Part shown: positions 28,145 to 36,132 of the stretch, one piece after another
How the letters are laid out: each line of letters opens with the position of its first letter
Position numbering within the stretch: position 1 is the stretch's first letter
IMG/VR virus record: IMGVR_UViG_3300018868_001228
Coordinates: 1-43,616 of that record
Length of the DNA: 43,616 nucleotides
Origin: a virus
Strand: one strand, 5' to 3'
Made by a program: the position numbers and the translations under genes
Notes under the pieces: generated by a model
What the model was told of the DNA's origin: nothing
Seen by the model: the letters and a program-made list of their open reading frames with translations, nothing else
Database searches by the model: none

Positions 28145-29676
28145 TGCCCGTATCCCAAGCCGGAGCGCTGAACCTCACCGCGCTGAACGTACCCGACCTG
28201 TACGTACAAATTCAGGAGCCGTCGGTCCAGCCGATGAACGGCTTGCCTACCAATATTGCCGGCATCGTCGGCTCTGCCTCCTGGGGGCCGAAAAACGCTC
28301 CGGTGACCGTGAGCGATGCCGCTGACTACGTCAAGAAGTTCGGCCCGCTGATGAACCGCAAGTTCGATGCTGGCACGGCCGTGGCTGTCGCTGCGTCGCA
28401 GGGTGCATCGAACTTCCGCGTCGTGCGCGTGACGGATGGTACCGACACTGCTGCCAGCGCAAGCATTGGTGGCGACGTGCTGCTGTTCACCGCCAAACAC
28501 ACCGGCTCTTTGGGCAACCAGCTGCAGGTGTCGCAAAGCGCAGGTTCGGCTGCTGGCACTATCAAACTCACCGTAAGCTTGCCTGGCTACCTGCCAGAAG
28601 CATTCGACAACATCGCTCCGGATGGCGCTGGCAAGTTCGCGTCCTCCATCGAAACGGCTATTAACCAGGGCGTGAACGCTCTGCGCGGCCCGTCGGCCCT
28701 GGTTGTCGCGACCATCGGTGCAACGGCCGAGCCAAACGCGTTTAGCGTCGGCACCGTGACTCTCTCCGGAGGCACTGACGGACAACCGGCTTCGCAGGCA
28801 GCCTTGGTGGGCACCGACATCGGCCAGCGCACCGGCATGTACGCTTTGCGTGGTTCCGGCGTGTCCGTAGCAATGCTAGCCGACGTGACCGATTCGACCA
28901 CGTTCACGACCCAGGCGGCCTTCGGCCTGTCGGAAGGCGTCTACATGGTCGCCACCGGCCCGGCCGGCGAGACTATAGACGCTGCCGTCGCTACCAAGGC
29001 CACCGCCGGCTTGGATAGCTATGCCGCAAAACTGATGTTCGGCGACTGGATTTACTGGTACGACCCAGTCAACAAAGCGACTCGCTTGGTCTCGCCGCAG
29101 GCTTTCGTGCTTGGCCGCCTGGCTAACCTGTCCCCGGAGCAGTCTTCGCTGAACAAGCAGCTGTACGGCATCGTTGGCACACAGCGCAGCATGCAGGAAT
29201 CGGTCTACAGCACCGCAGAACTATCGCAGCTCGTACAGGCAGGTATCGACGTCATTACCAACCCGGTTCCGGGCGGTGCTTACTTCGGCGTGCGAATTGG
29301 TCACAACACCAGCTCGAATCCGATTACGAACGGCGACAACTACACCCGCATGACCAATTTCATTGCGTTCACCCTGAACGCGGGTATGGGACGGTTCGTG
29401 GGCAAATTGCAGACGCCAACTGTCCGGGCCCAGGCTAAAGGCACGCTCACTTCGTTCCTGTCGAACATGGAAGAAGCCGAGATGATTGGCAACGTCAACG
29501 GCGGCCCAGCATTCAGCGTGCAGCTCGATGACAAGAACAACCCCATGTCGCGCGTAGCTTTGGGCTACATGCAAGCCGATGTGCGCGTGACCTACCTGAG
29601 CATTGTCGAGAAGTTCCTCGTGAATCTCGAGGGTAGCCAGGCAACGGTCGTACGTCAGTCGACCACCAACCAATAA
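28144..29676 (+). CDS. Contractile tail sheath protein
   Basis: The outer tail protein whose contraction drives the tube through the cell envelope. The N-terminus PDLYVQIQEPSVQPMNGLPTN, IAGIVGSASWGPKN and GASNFRVVRVTDG match the start of phage sheath proteins (the GxxG turn and handshake strand). The C-terminal half has SPEQSSLNKQLYGIVG, NYTRMTNFIAFTL and VRVTYLSIVEKFLVNLEG, the conserved sheath core. 510 aa is normal. The tail tube gene follows, as in all contractile phages. Confidence 0.93.
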   Translation: MPVSQAGALNLTALNVPDLYVQIQEPSVQPMNGLPTNIAGIVGSASWGPKNAPVTVSDAADYVKKFGPLMNRKFDAGTAVAVAASQGASNFRVVRVTDGTDTAASASIGGDVLLFTAKHTGSLGNQLQVSQSAGSAAGTIKLTVSLPGYLPEAFDNIAPDGAGKFASSIETAINQGVNALRGPSALVVATIGATAEPNAFSVGTVTLSGGTDGQPASQAALVGTDIGQRTGMYALRGSGVSVAMLADVTDSTTFTTQAAFGLSEGVYMVATGPAGETIDAAVATKATAGLDSYAAKLMFGDWIYWYDPVNKATRLVSPQAFVLGRLANLSPEQSSLNKQLYGIVGTQRSMQESVYSTAELSQLVQAGIDVITNPVPGGAYFGVRIGHNTSSNPITNGDNYTRMTNFIAFTLNAGMGRFVGKLQTPTVRAQAKGTLTSFLSNMEEAEMIGNVNGGPAFSVQLDDKNNPMSRVALGYMQADVRVTYLSIVEKFLVNLEGSQATVVRQSTTNQ

Positions 29677-29688
29677 TAGGAGGCTGCG

Positions 29689-30117
29689 ATGCCCATGAAC
29701 AACTTTTCCGTCGGCCGCGACATTACTCTGACGGTGACGACGGCCAGCGGCCAAATTGGCCTGCATACCATCACCAAGTTTTCGTCGAAGCAGGACGCAA
29801 CCTCGAACAAAGTCAAATTGCTGGACGGCCGCATCTTCAACCAGCGATTCCCGGATGGATGGTCGGGCACGATGGAAGTCGAGCGCGCGGACAGCACGCT
29901 TGACGATTATATGGCCGAGGTCGAGGCGAATTACTTCGCGGGGCTGAACGAAACGGGCTGCTCGATTACTGAAATCATTCAGAACCCCGATGGCTCTATT
30001 TCGGAGTACCAGTACACCGGTGTGATTTTCACGCTTTCGGATGCGGGCAACTGGGCAGGCGACACTACCGTCAAGCAGACCTTGAGCTGGGTGGCTAGCC
30101 GCCGTATCAAGCGCTAA
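29689..30117 (+). CDS. Tail tube protein
   Basis: Forms the inner tube through which DNA passes. It is 142 aa, with the beta-barrel pattern of tube proteins: MNNFSVGRDITLTVTT, FSSKQDATSNKVKLLDG, GWSGTMEVER and a final WAGDTTVKQTLSWVASRRIK. A strong AGGAGG precedes the ATG. Position between sheath and tail chaperone is diagnostic. Confidence 0.88.
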   Translation: MPMNNFSVGRDITLTVTTASGQIGLHTITKFSSKQDATSNKVKLLDGRIFNQRFPDGWSGTMEVERADSTLDDYMAEVEANYFAGLNETGCSITEIIQNPDGSISEYQYTGVIFTLSDAGNWAGDTTVKQTLSWVASRRIKR

Positions 30118-30139
30118 GCCAGATTCGCAGTTCATGAAG

Positions 30140-30173
30140 GGGTGGTGCCTATACAGGGCATCACCCTTTCTTT
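30140..30173 (+). promoter_or_regulatory. Motif in the loop of a terminator-like hairpin
   Basis: GGGTGGTGCC (30140-30149) and GGCATCACCC (30157-30166) form a 10-bp stem with one mismatch, loop TATACAG, followed by TTTCTTT. The motif GGTGGTGCCTATACAG coincides with left arm and loop. The element could terminate sheath/tube transcription and start the next unit at one site. Confidence 0.6.
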
Positions 30174-30186
30174 ATGGAGCAACAAA

Positions 30187-30561
30187 ATGGCTAAGGCAAC
30201 GATTACCGCAACTCCGACCCAGCAGCTGGTCGCTAACGCCCAGAGCACGGTCGAAATCAAGGATGAAGCCGGTCGCACGCTCACCCTGAAAAAACCTGGC
30301 GTGCTGGCGCAGTTCCGCCTGGTCGAGGCCCTGGGCGAGGCCGCGAAGAATCAGGTCTATATGGGCATGGTTTTCCCGTTGCTGTACGTCTCGGCCATTG
30401 ACGGCACGGTCGTAAATCCTCCGACCACCAAGCTGCAAGTAGAAGCCCTCATTCAGCGCCTGGATGAGGAAGGCATCGCCGCAGTGGTCGACGGTGTTTC
30501 TGAGCACTATGGCAAGAAGGCTGATTCGGACGCCGAAAAGGAAGCGCTAAAAAACTCGTAA
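30187..30561 (+). CDS. Tail assembly chaperone, short form (124 aa)
   Basis: The upstream (gpG/gpE-like) chaperone that coats the tape measure protein until the tube polymerises. It is small and mixed alpha/beta (TVEIKDEAGRTLTLKKPG, FRLVEALGE, YVSAIDGTVVNPP). It ends shortly after a slippery heptamer, so most ribosomes make this form. The ATG at 30187 has GGAG seven bases upstream; the frame from 30142 runs through the hairpin and is rejected. Confidence 0.82.
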   Translation: MAKATITATPTQQLVANAQSTVEIKDEAGRTLTLKKPGVLAQFRLVEALGEAAKNQVYMGMVFPLLYVSAIDGTVVNPPTTKLQVEALIQRLDEEGIAAVVDGVSEHYGKKADSDAEKEALKNS

Positions 30562-30686
30562 CGAACGTGCCGGTCAGGGAATGCCTCTGGCTCGTTCGTC
30601 ACAATGTACCGCTCGACCTGGCATTCCAACTCGACGACATCACGCGTGCGGCGTGGTGCATCATCATTTCCGAACAGGGTGGCTAG
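30187..30686 (+). CDS. Tail assembly chaperone, -1 frameshift extended form (about 166 aa)
   Basis: At A-AAA-AAC (30549-30555) a -1 slip would join the short chaperone to the next frame, which stays open until TAG at 30684-30686. The added 43 residues (LVTNVPVRECLWLVRH, then NVPLDLAFQLDDITRAAW) look like the helical T-domain found in the extended tail chaperones of many phages (gpGT, gpE+E'). The extension has no independent start or ribosome site. This is the expected fused product made at a few percent. Confidence 0.8.
30549..30555 (+). other. Programmed -1 frameshift heptamer A AAA AAC
   Basis: The heptamer is in the correct phase (CTA AAA AAC) for the X-XXY-YYZ slippery rule, six bases upstream of the end of the short frame. 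Confidence 0.8.
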
Positions 30687-30730
30687 GCATTCAACTGGAA
30701 CACTATGTCGTTTGAGAGCGGAGACGCCCA

Positions 30731-31213
30731 ATGAGCCAGTTTAACTCGTTGGGCGCCTTTGCCCTGCACATCGCGTCACTCCAGGCGAGGCAGCAGCACG
30801 CCGCGGAGAAGGGACTGAAAAAGGTCGCTCAGGCCATCGAGAAAACCGCAAAGAGCGAATTCGGCGTGTACCAGCCGGCAGTCGGGCCCTTCTCGGAGTG
30901 GGCACCCCTGGCGGAGTCTACGCAGGAAGAGCGCCTTCGTCTGGGCTTTACGCCTGATGACCCTTTGCTGCGCACGGGCCAGCTGAAGAACTCGATATCT
31001 CATGAAGTTCACGGCACAGAGGCGGCCGTAGGTAGTCCCTCCGACGTGATGGTGGCACAGGAGCTCGGCACGCCCAGGATTCCTCCTCGCCCTGTTTTAG
31101 GGCCTGCTGCTATACGAAATAAGCAACTCATCTTGAAAACTCTTGGTCAGGCCGCCGTCGAAGGCCTGCTGCCTCCAGGAGTAGTCGCTCCCAATTACAA
31201 CAACCTATCGTGA
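30731..31213 (+). CDS. Virion morphogenesis / tail-completion protein (160 aa)
   Basis: Features of the HK97 gp10/Mu gpG-like completion family: an N-terminal helical repeat (KGLKKVAQAIEKTAKSEFG), then WAPLAESTQEERLRLG, LLRTGQLKNSISHEV and QELGTPRIPPRPVLGPA, the last being a hallmark of virion morphogenesis proteins. It would close the head or terminate the tail tube. Its placement between tail chaperone and tape measure is unusual but not rare. Ribosome site GGAG lies about nine bases upstream. Confidence 0.78.
   Translation: MSQFNSLGAFALHIASLQARQQHAAEKGLKKVAQAIEKTAKSEFGVYQPAVGPFSEWAPLAESTQEERLRLGFTPDDPLLRTGQLKNSISHEVHGTEAAVGSPSDVMVAQELGTPRIPPRPVLGPAAIRNKQLILKTLGQAAVEGLLPPGVVAPNYNNLS
31100..31114 (+). 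promoter_or_regulatory. Possible motif copy before tape measure gene
   Basis: CCTGCTGCTATACGA lies within the 3' part of the preceding gene, about 110 bases before the tape measure start. It lacks the GGT block and a dyad, so it may be chance. Confidence 0.3.
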
Positions 31214-31222
31214 GCCCGTACG

Positions 31223-33001
31223 ATGTTTGAAGCTTACAAAATTGGCGTAACCATCTCGCTCGTGAATCATGTGACTCACGGGCTGATGGCATTGAGCCAC
31301 GATTTCAGCAAGGCTGGAGCGGACGCGGACAAGCTTCAAAAGCGTATCGCGGCAATTCACCTGCAGCTGGCCAAAGGCGCGCTGATGACTAGCGCCGGCA
31401 TGGGCATTTTGCACATGTTCAAAGCTCCCCTGGAAGAAGCGAAAAAGTTTAACCAGGAGCAAGCTCGCTTTGCTGCTCTGGGCCTGGGCGACGCTGTTGC
31501 AAAAGACGCGGAGAAAACAGCGAAGAGCTTGGACCTGATGGGCCAGTCGGCTGTCGACAACATGAAGCTTTTGCGTGAGCTGACGGGTATTACCGGCAGC
31601 TACGAGCATGCCAAGGAGACGCTGCCGTTTGTAGCCAAAATGAAGTTCGGTATGGAGTCTCAAATGGGCCCTGAAGCTGCCGGCGGCTTTGAGAGCCAAC
31701 TGCACGCGGTCATCAAGACATCGGAACTTCGTGGGGCGCTCATTGACCGGGCTACTGGCAAGTTCTCGGAAGAGAAGTTCGAACACGCACTCAATATGAT
31801 GACGCAGGCCTACGTTGCCAGCGGCGGCACGGTCAAGCCTAGCGACTATCTAGCTGCAATGAAGACCGGTGGTGTCTCGACCAAGATGATGTCTGACGAA
31901 ATGTTCTATTTCGGGCTCGGACACTACATCCAGGAATTAGGCGGCAACCGTACTGGTACCGCTTCCATGACCATGTTCAACCAGATTGCACAGGGCACGA
32001 TGAGTAAGCGTGTCATCGAGAATCTGGAGAAAGAACACCTGCTCAAATCGGGCTCCATACATCGTGGGAAGAACGGCAGCGTCACCGCTGACGCTATGGG
32101 CGTACAGGGCTCAAAACAATTCGTGGAAAACCCCTTCGAATGGGTGAACCAGGTTGTCATCCCACAGCTGCTCAAGAACGGTCATAAAAAGGGCATGGAC
32201 CTCGACTTGGCGTTGGCATCACTGTTTGGCGTGCGCACAGCGAAAGGGCTGGCTGACGCTTTTGCTCGTGAAGCGCCTATCGCGAAGCAGTACATCGAGC
32301 GGGCGAAAAAAGCCGCTAACGTAGACCAGCTGGCAGAGATTTCCAAGAACTCGGCCTATGGCAAGGAGCTAGAGCTGCACGCAAAGTGGAACAAATTGAT
32401 GGGCGAGCTCGGCACCACAATTCTGCCAATGGCTATCCAGGGTACTGAGCGCCTGATTGGCCTGGTCAAGCACCTTAGCGCCTGGGTTGAAAAACATCCG
32501 GAGGGGGCCAAAGCCATGGTCGACTCGCTCATCGTGCTTGGTGGCGTTCTGGTGGCCGGGGGCTTCGCTACGAACGTGATGGCTCTCATTTCCCTTGTAC
32601 GCCTGCTGGCTGGTGGCGCTGGGCTGGCTGCAGCCGGTGCTGGTGGTGCGGGGCTTGCCGCAGCTGGCCGGTTCGGCGTGTATGGGGCCGCGGCAGCCGG
32701 TGGCGCCTGGGCGGGTTGGAACGCTGGCGAATGGCTTGGCAACCACCTCGGCAGCTGGGCCGCCAGCAAGTATTACAAAGGTGAGGACTCCAAGAATTAC
32801 CTGACGCCGGAAGCCCGCGCTCGTCTCGAAACTATGAAGAAGCCGGGAAACACCACGGTCCACCTCAACGTCGACGGCAAAAAGATGGCGACGGTGGTAC
32901 TCGACCACATGGGCCGTCAGGTCAGTGGCCCAGACCACGGTACCTCGCACCCTGACTACAACCAATCCATGCCGCGGCCGGCCGGAGGATTTGCAAAATG
33001 A
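31223..33001 (+). CDS. Tail tape measure protein
   Basis: Sets tail length and leaves with the DNA. It is 592 aa, mainly helical with repeated Ala/Lys/Leu segments (FSKAGADADKLQKRIAAIHLQL), and carries a hydrophobic, Gly/Ala-rich zone near residues 430-510 (LIVLGGVLVAGGFATNVMALISLV, written partly) likely to insert in the membrane. At about 0.15 nm per residue it predicts a tail of roughly 90 nm. The stop overlaps the next ATG (ATGA). Confidence 0.85.
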   Translation: MFEAYKIGVTISLVNHVTHGLMALSHDFSKAGADADKLQKRIAAIHLQLAKGALMTSAGMGILHMFKAPLEEAKKFNQEQARFAALGLGDAVAKDAEKTAKSLDLMGQSAVDNMKLLRELTGITGSYEHAKETLPFVAKMKFGMESQMGPEAAGGFESQLHAVIKTSELRGALIDRATGKFSEEKFEHALNMMTQAYVASGGTVKPSDYLAAMKTGGVSTKMMSDEMFYFGLGHYIQELGGNRTGTASMTMFNQIAQGTMSKRVIENLEKEHLLKSGSIHRGKNGSVTADAMGVQGSKQFVENPFEWVNQVVIPQLLKNGHKKGMDLDLALASLFGVRTAKGLADAFAREAPIAKQYIERAKKAANVDQLAEISKNSAYGKELELHAKWNKLMGELGTTILPMAIQGTERLIGLVKHLSAWVEKHPEGAKAMVDSLIVLGGVLVAGGFATNVMALISLVRLLAGGAGLAAAGAGGAGLAAAGRFGVYGAAAAGGAWAGWNAGEWLGNHLGSWAASKYYKGEDSKNYLTPEARARLETMKKPGNTTVHLNVDGKKMATVVLDHMGRQVSGPDHGTSHPDYNQSMPRPAGGFAK

Positions 33002-33993
33002 CCCAATCCGTCATTCTCACCCTCGACGACTTCACGTTTGTCGACACTGAAATCCCCGAGCGCATTGATTTCGGCGGACACCAAAACCTGGTCTTGCACG
33101 ACCTGGTTGGTGGCGTGCGCGTGGTCGACGCCATGGGTGCGTTTTCCGAACCATTGCAGTGGGCTGGCATGTTTCGCGGCCCAGAAGCATTGTCGCGTGC
33201 TCGGTACCTCGACGCCAAACGTGTTGCGGGCAAAAAGCTCACGCTGACCTGGTCTGAACTTCGGTATCAGGTCGTCATTCGCGAGTTCCGTGCGACTTTC
33301 GAACGCAGCTATCAAATCCCGTACAACATCGTGCTGGAGGTAGTGGCCGATGAAGCACAGCCGCAGGCTACTCTCGTAGAGAAAGTTTCAGTCGACAGCC
33401 TCATCGACTACGACGCCATCGCTGCCGCTGACCTGGTAGCCGCTCTGCAAGCTCAACAGGAAATTGACGCCGGCCCGGTTACCACCTCGACCATGGCTGG
33501 CGCCTTTGGCAGCCTGCAGTCTGCTCTCAAGGCAGTGTCTTCGTTCGCGACCGCAACGCAGTCTCAGCTGGCGAGTGTGCTCCAACCGCTAGCGGCATTC
33601 CGTAGCCAGGTTCAGACCCTGATGGCTGCTACGAATAACACGCTAGCGAATGTCACGACCCTTGGCGGCATTCTCCCCAATAACCCGGTGAGCCAACAAG
33701 TCTCGCGACTCGGCACTCAGCTAGCGGCAACGCAGCAGTATCCAATTCTGCTCCAGCTCGACCGCGTGGCCGGCCGTATGGCCGTGAATGCGCAGGCTAA
33801 CTACAAAACAGACAAGAAGGTCACTCAAGCCGGTGGAGACCTGTTCACCCTGGCCGCCCAGGAATACGGGGACCCTTTGGCCTGGACTGCACTCGCAAAA
33901 GCAAACGCCTTGTCTGACCCGCAGCTCACTGGCATCAACACGCTCATCGTGCCGCCGGCACCAACCAAACCTAGCGGAGTGCTGGAGTACTGA
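32998..33993 (+). CDS. Baseplate/tail protein with C-terminal LysM-like domain (331 aa)
   Basis: The N-terminal ~120 residues are beta-rich (DFTFVDTEIPERIDFGG, LTLTWSELRYQVVIREF), like the DNA-circularisation/gp53-type tail proteins that follow the tape measure in Mu-like and other myoviruses. The C-terminal segment DLFTLAAQEYGDPLAWTAL...LIVPP is a LysM-like peptidoglycan-binding fold used in baseplate hubs. It is coupled to both neighbours (ATGA and TGATG). Confidence 0.78.
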   Translation: MTQSVILTLDDFTFVDTEIPERIDFGGHQNLVLHDLVGGVRVVDAMGAFSEPLQWAGMFRGPEALSRARYLDAKRVAGKKLTLTWSELRYQVVIREFRATFERSYQIPYNIVLEVVADEAQPQATLVEKVSVDSLIDYDAIAAADLVAALQAQQEIDAGPVTTSTMAGAFGSLQSALKAVSSFATATQSQLASVLQPLAAFRSQVQTLMAATNNTLANVTTLGGILPNNPVSQQVSRLGTQLAATQQYPILLQLDRVAGRMAVNAQANYKTDKKVTQAGGDLFTLAAQEYGDPLAWTALAKANALSDPQLTGINTLIVPPAPTKPSGVLEY

Positions 33994-35123
33994 TGAACAA
34001 AAACACGCTTCCCCTTGTACCGGCACTGCGTCAGCCCCGCGGCATGGTCAAAATTGGCGGGGTCCTTGTCCCCGCCTGGACGGCATGGTCGGTGGACAGC
34101 AATAGCTTCTTCTCTGCCGATACGTTTCACGTGACGTTCGCCAGCAGTGCGCTGCCGGCGGCGCAATCGGCTAACTGGTTCTCCCAGCAGAAGACGCTCG
34201 AGGTCGAAATCCTGGCCGGGTTCCCTGTCGACCCGGCAAACCCGCAGGATAGTGAGATGTACAGCCTCATCGTGGGGCATGTGGACGACATCTCGTTCAA
34301 CCCGGCTACGGCTGAGCTGGAGCTGACAGGCCGCGACCTCTCGGCGCAGCTTATCGACAATAAGACGTCGACGGAGGTCTATCGCAACCAGACCGCCAGC
34401 GATGTTGCTGCCGCTTTGGCGAAAAAATATGGCCTGGTTGCGAAAATCACGCCGACCAAGACCAAGGTCGGTACTTACTACGACCAGGACCACATTGGCT
34501 TGACCGACCAGCGCAGCGAATGGGACGTGCTGACCTATCTAGCCAGCCAAGAGGGATTCATCGCCCTCATGAAGGGTCGCACACTCATTTTCGCCCCGTC
34601 CCCGTTCGCGGAGCAGCCCCAGGACCTTTATGTCATCGACTGGTCGATGGAAGCCGGCATACCCCGTTTGAACGGCAAGAACCTGTCCTTCTCGCGGTCG
34701 TTGACCGTTGCGAAAGGGGTCACGGTCACGGCATCTAGCTTCCAGACTAAGCACAAAAAGGCAGTTACTGCCGCCTACCCTTCGGGTGCTCGGTCTGTAG
34801 GCACCGGCCGCGCTACAGCCGTTGGCGGCACAACGCAGAACTACAAGTTGCGCCTTCCTCCAAACAAATCCGTCGTAGAAGTCGAAGCTGCCGCTAAAAA
34901 GCGGTACCTGGAAATCATTCAGCACGAGATGAAGCTGACTCTCGACGGTCCGGCAGACCATTCGCTAGACATTCAAACGGCTATTAAAGTGCAGGGCACT
35001 GGAACGGCCTTTGACCAGGTGTACTACCCCGACGCCATAGTTTGGAACATGAACATGGATTCGGGCTACACGATGAATGTGCGCGCAAAGAACATCGCAC
35101 CGGAAAACACGCCGAACCTCTAA
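33993..35123 (+). CDS. Baseplate hub protein (gpD/gp27-like)
   Basis: The hub connects tube and spike. The pattern is that of late control gene D proteins: an N-terminal WSVDSNSFFSADTFHVTF, LELTGRDLSAQLIDNKT, QTASDVAAALAKKYG, EWDVLTYLASQEGF and a C-terminal domain with KRYLEIIQHEMKLT. 376 aa is in the family range. Its start overlaps the previous stop by TGATG and its stop overlaps the spike start by TAATG. Confidence 0.85.
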   Translation: MNKNTLPLVPALRQPRGMVKIGGVLVPAWTAWSVDSNSFFSADTFHVTFASSALPAAQSANWFSQQKTLEVEILAGFPVDPANPQDSEMYSLIVGHVDDISFNPATAELELTGRDLSAQLIDNKTSTEVYRNQTASDVAAALAKKYGLVAKITPTKTKVGTYYDQDHIGLTDQRSEWDVLTYLASQEGFIALMKGRTLIFAPSPFAEQPQDLYVIDWSMEAGIPRLNGKNLSFSRSLTVAKGVTVTASSFQTKHKKAVTAAYPSGARSVGTGRATAVGGTTQNYKLRLPPNKSVVEVEAAAKKRYLEIIQHEMKLTLDGPADHSLDIQTAIKVQGTGTAFDQVYYPDAIVWNMNMDSGYTMNVRAKNIAPENTPNL

Positions 35124-35761
35124 TGCGACAGCTACTCAACGCTATGAACGAGCGCGCCCAGCGCGCTCTTGACCGAAAGGCGACCAGCACGCCAGGCATC
35201 GTCACGTCTTACAACCCCAACACGTACAGCGTGAAAGTCACCTTGCAGCCGGAGGGCACCGAGACAGGCTGGCTGCCGCTCCTGTCGCAGCAGGTCGGAA
35301 ATGGCTTCGGCATCTACTGCCCGCCCAACCCTGGCGACCTGGTACACATCCTGTTCAGTGATGGCGAAATCGAGGCCGGCGTGGCGGTCGGTGCGTACTA
35401 CAACAATGAGGACGTGCCGCTTCCTGTCCCTGCTGGTGAAGTTTGGCTGGTGCACAAATCTGGCGCCTACATCAAGCTCGATACTGATGGCCAGGTGCTC
35501 GTGCAGGACAAATCGGGCAGCACGGTAACGATGCACGGGGACGGCACCGGCACGATGTCCTTCGCCGGAGGCCTGACTATTAACGCCAACACGCAGCTGA
35601 ACGGCGACCTGCGCGTCTCGGGCAACGTATCCGACCTGAACACGGCCCACGGCACCCTGGCTGACCTGCGCAACACCTACGACGGCCACCACCACAGCGT
35701 ACCTAACGCCAAGGCCGGCACTGACACGCTCACGTCCAACACGCCACAGGAGACTCTGTAA
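35123..35761 (+). CDS. Baseplate spike protein (gpV-like)
   Basis: The membrane-piercing spike. An OB-fold-like N-terminal half (GIVTSYNPNTYSVKVTLQPEG, GWLPLLSQQVGNGFG, PGDLVHILFSDGE) is followed by a beta-helical repeat region (INANTQLNGDLRVSGNV) and a histidine cluster near the end (DGHHHSVP) of the type that binds metal at the spike tip. Start 35123 is set by the TAATG overlap. 212 aa matches P2 gpV (211). Confidence 0.88.
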   Translation: MRQLLNAMNERAQRALDRKATSTPGIVTSYNPNTYSVKVTLQPEGTETGWLPLLSQQVGNGFGIYCPPNPGDLVHILFSDGEIEAGVAVGAYYNNEDVPLPVPAGEVWLVHKSGAYIKLDTDGQVLVQDKSGSTVTMHGDGTGTMSFAGGLTINANTQLNGDLRVSGNVSDLNTAHGTLADLRNTYDGHHHSVPNAKAGTDTLTSNTPQETL

Positions 35762-36126
35762 TGTTCGAACTCTCCCATTTGGTCGGCGCCGACCTCACCC
35801 TGTCGAACCTGGGCGATGTCGAGCTCTCGACGAGCCTGGAACGCAGCCAGCAGCGCATCCTGCGCCGGCTGATGACGAATCCTGGTGATTATGTTTTCCA
35901 CCCAGAGTACGGCGCGGGGCTGCCGCAGTTCATCGGCCGTCCACTCAAAATCGCCGAGGTACGAGCCGTCATCCGTTCGCAGATGCTGCTTGAGGAGAGC
36001 GTATCTAGCACGCCTGAGCCCCAGATTGCCGTTGTCGCTATACCGGAAGGGCTCAGTGTTTCGATTCGATACACCGACGCCAACACAGGTGCGCTTGCCG
36101 CCCTGTCCTTCAACGTCACGAATTGA
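35761..36126 (+). CDS. Baseplate wedge protein, gp25/gpW-like
   Basis: A 121-aa lysozyme-fold-like wedge protein of the GPW/gp25 family. Diagnostic segments are QQRILRRLMTNPGDYVFHPEYGAGL and the following FIGRP. The C-terminal half is strand-rich. It comes between spike and baseplate J, the order found in P2-like phages. The ATG overlaps the spike stop (TAATG). Confidence 0.88.
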   Translation: MFELSHLVGADLTLSNLGDVELSTSLERSQQRILRRLMTNPGDYVFHPEYGAGLPQFIGRPLKIAEVRAVIRSQMLLEESVSSTPEPQIAVVAIPEGLSVSIRYTDANTGALAALSFNVTN

Positions 36127-36132
36127 GCGCAA

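Noticed and set aside
36031-36046. Motif-like GTTGTCGCTATACC inside the gp25-like gene
   Set aside because: It lacks the GGT block and a dyad and lies within coding sequence; probably chance, though it is about 90 bases before gpJ.
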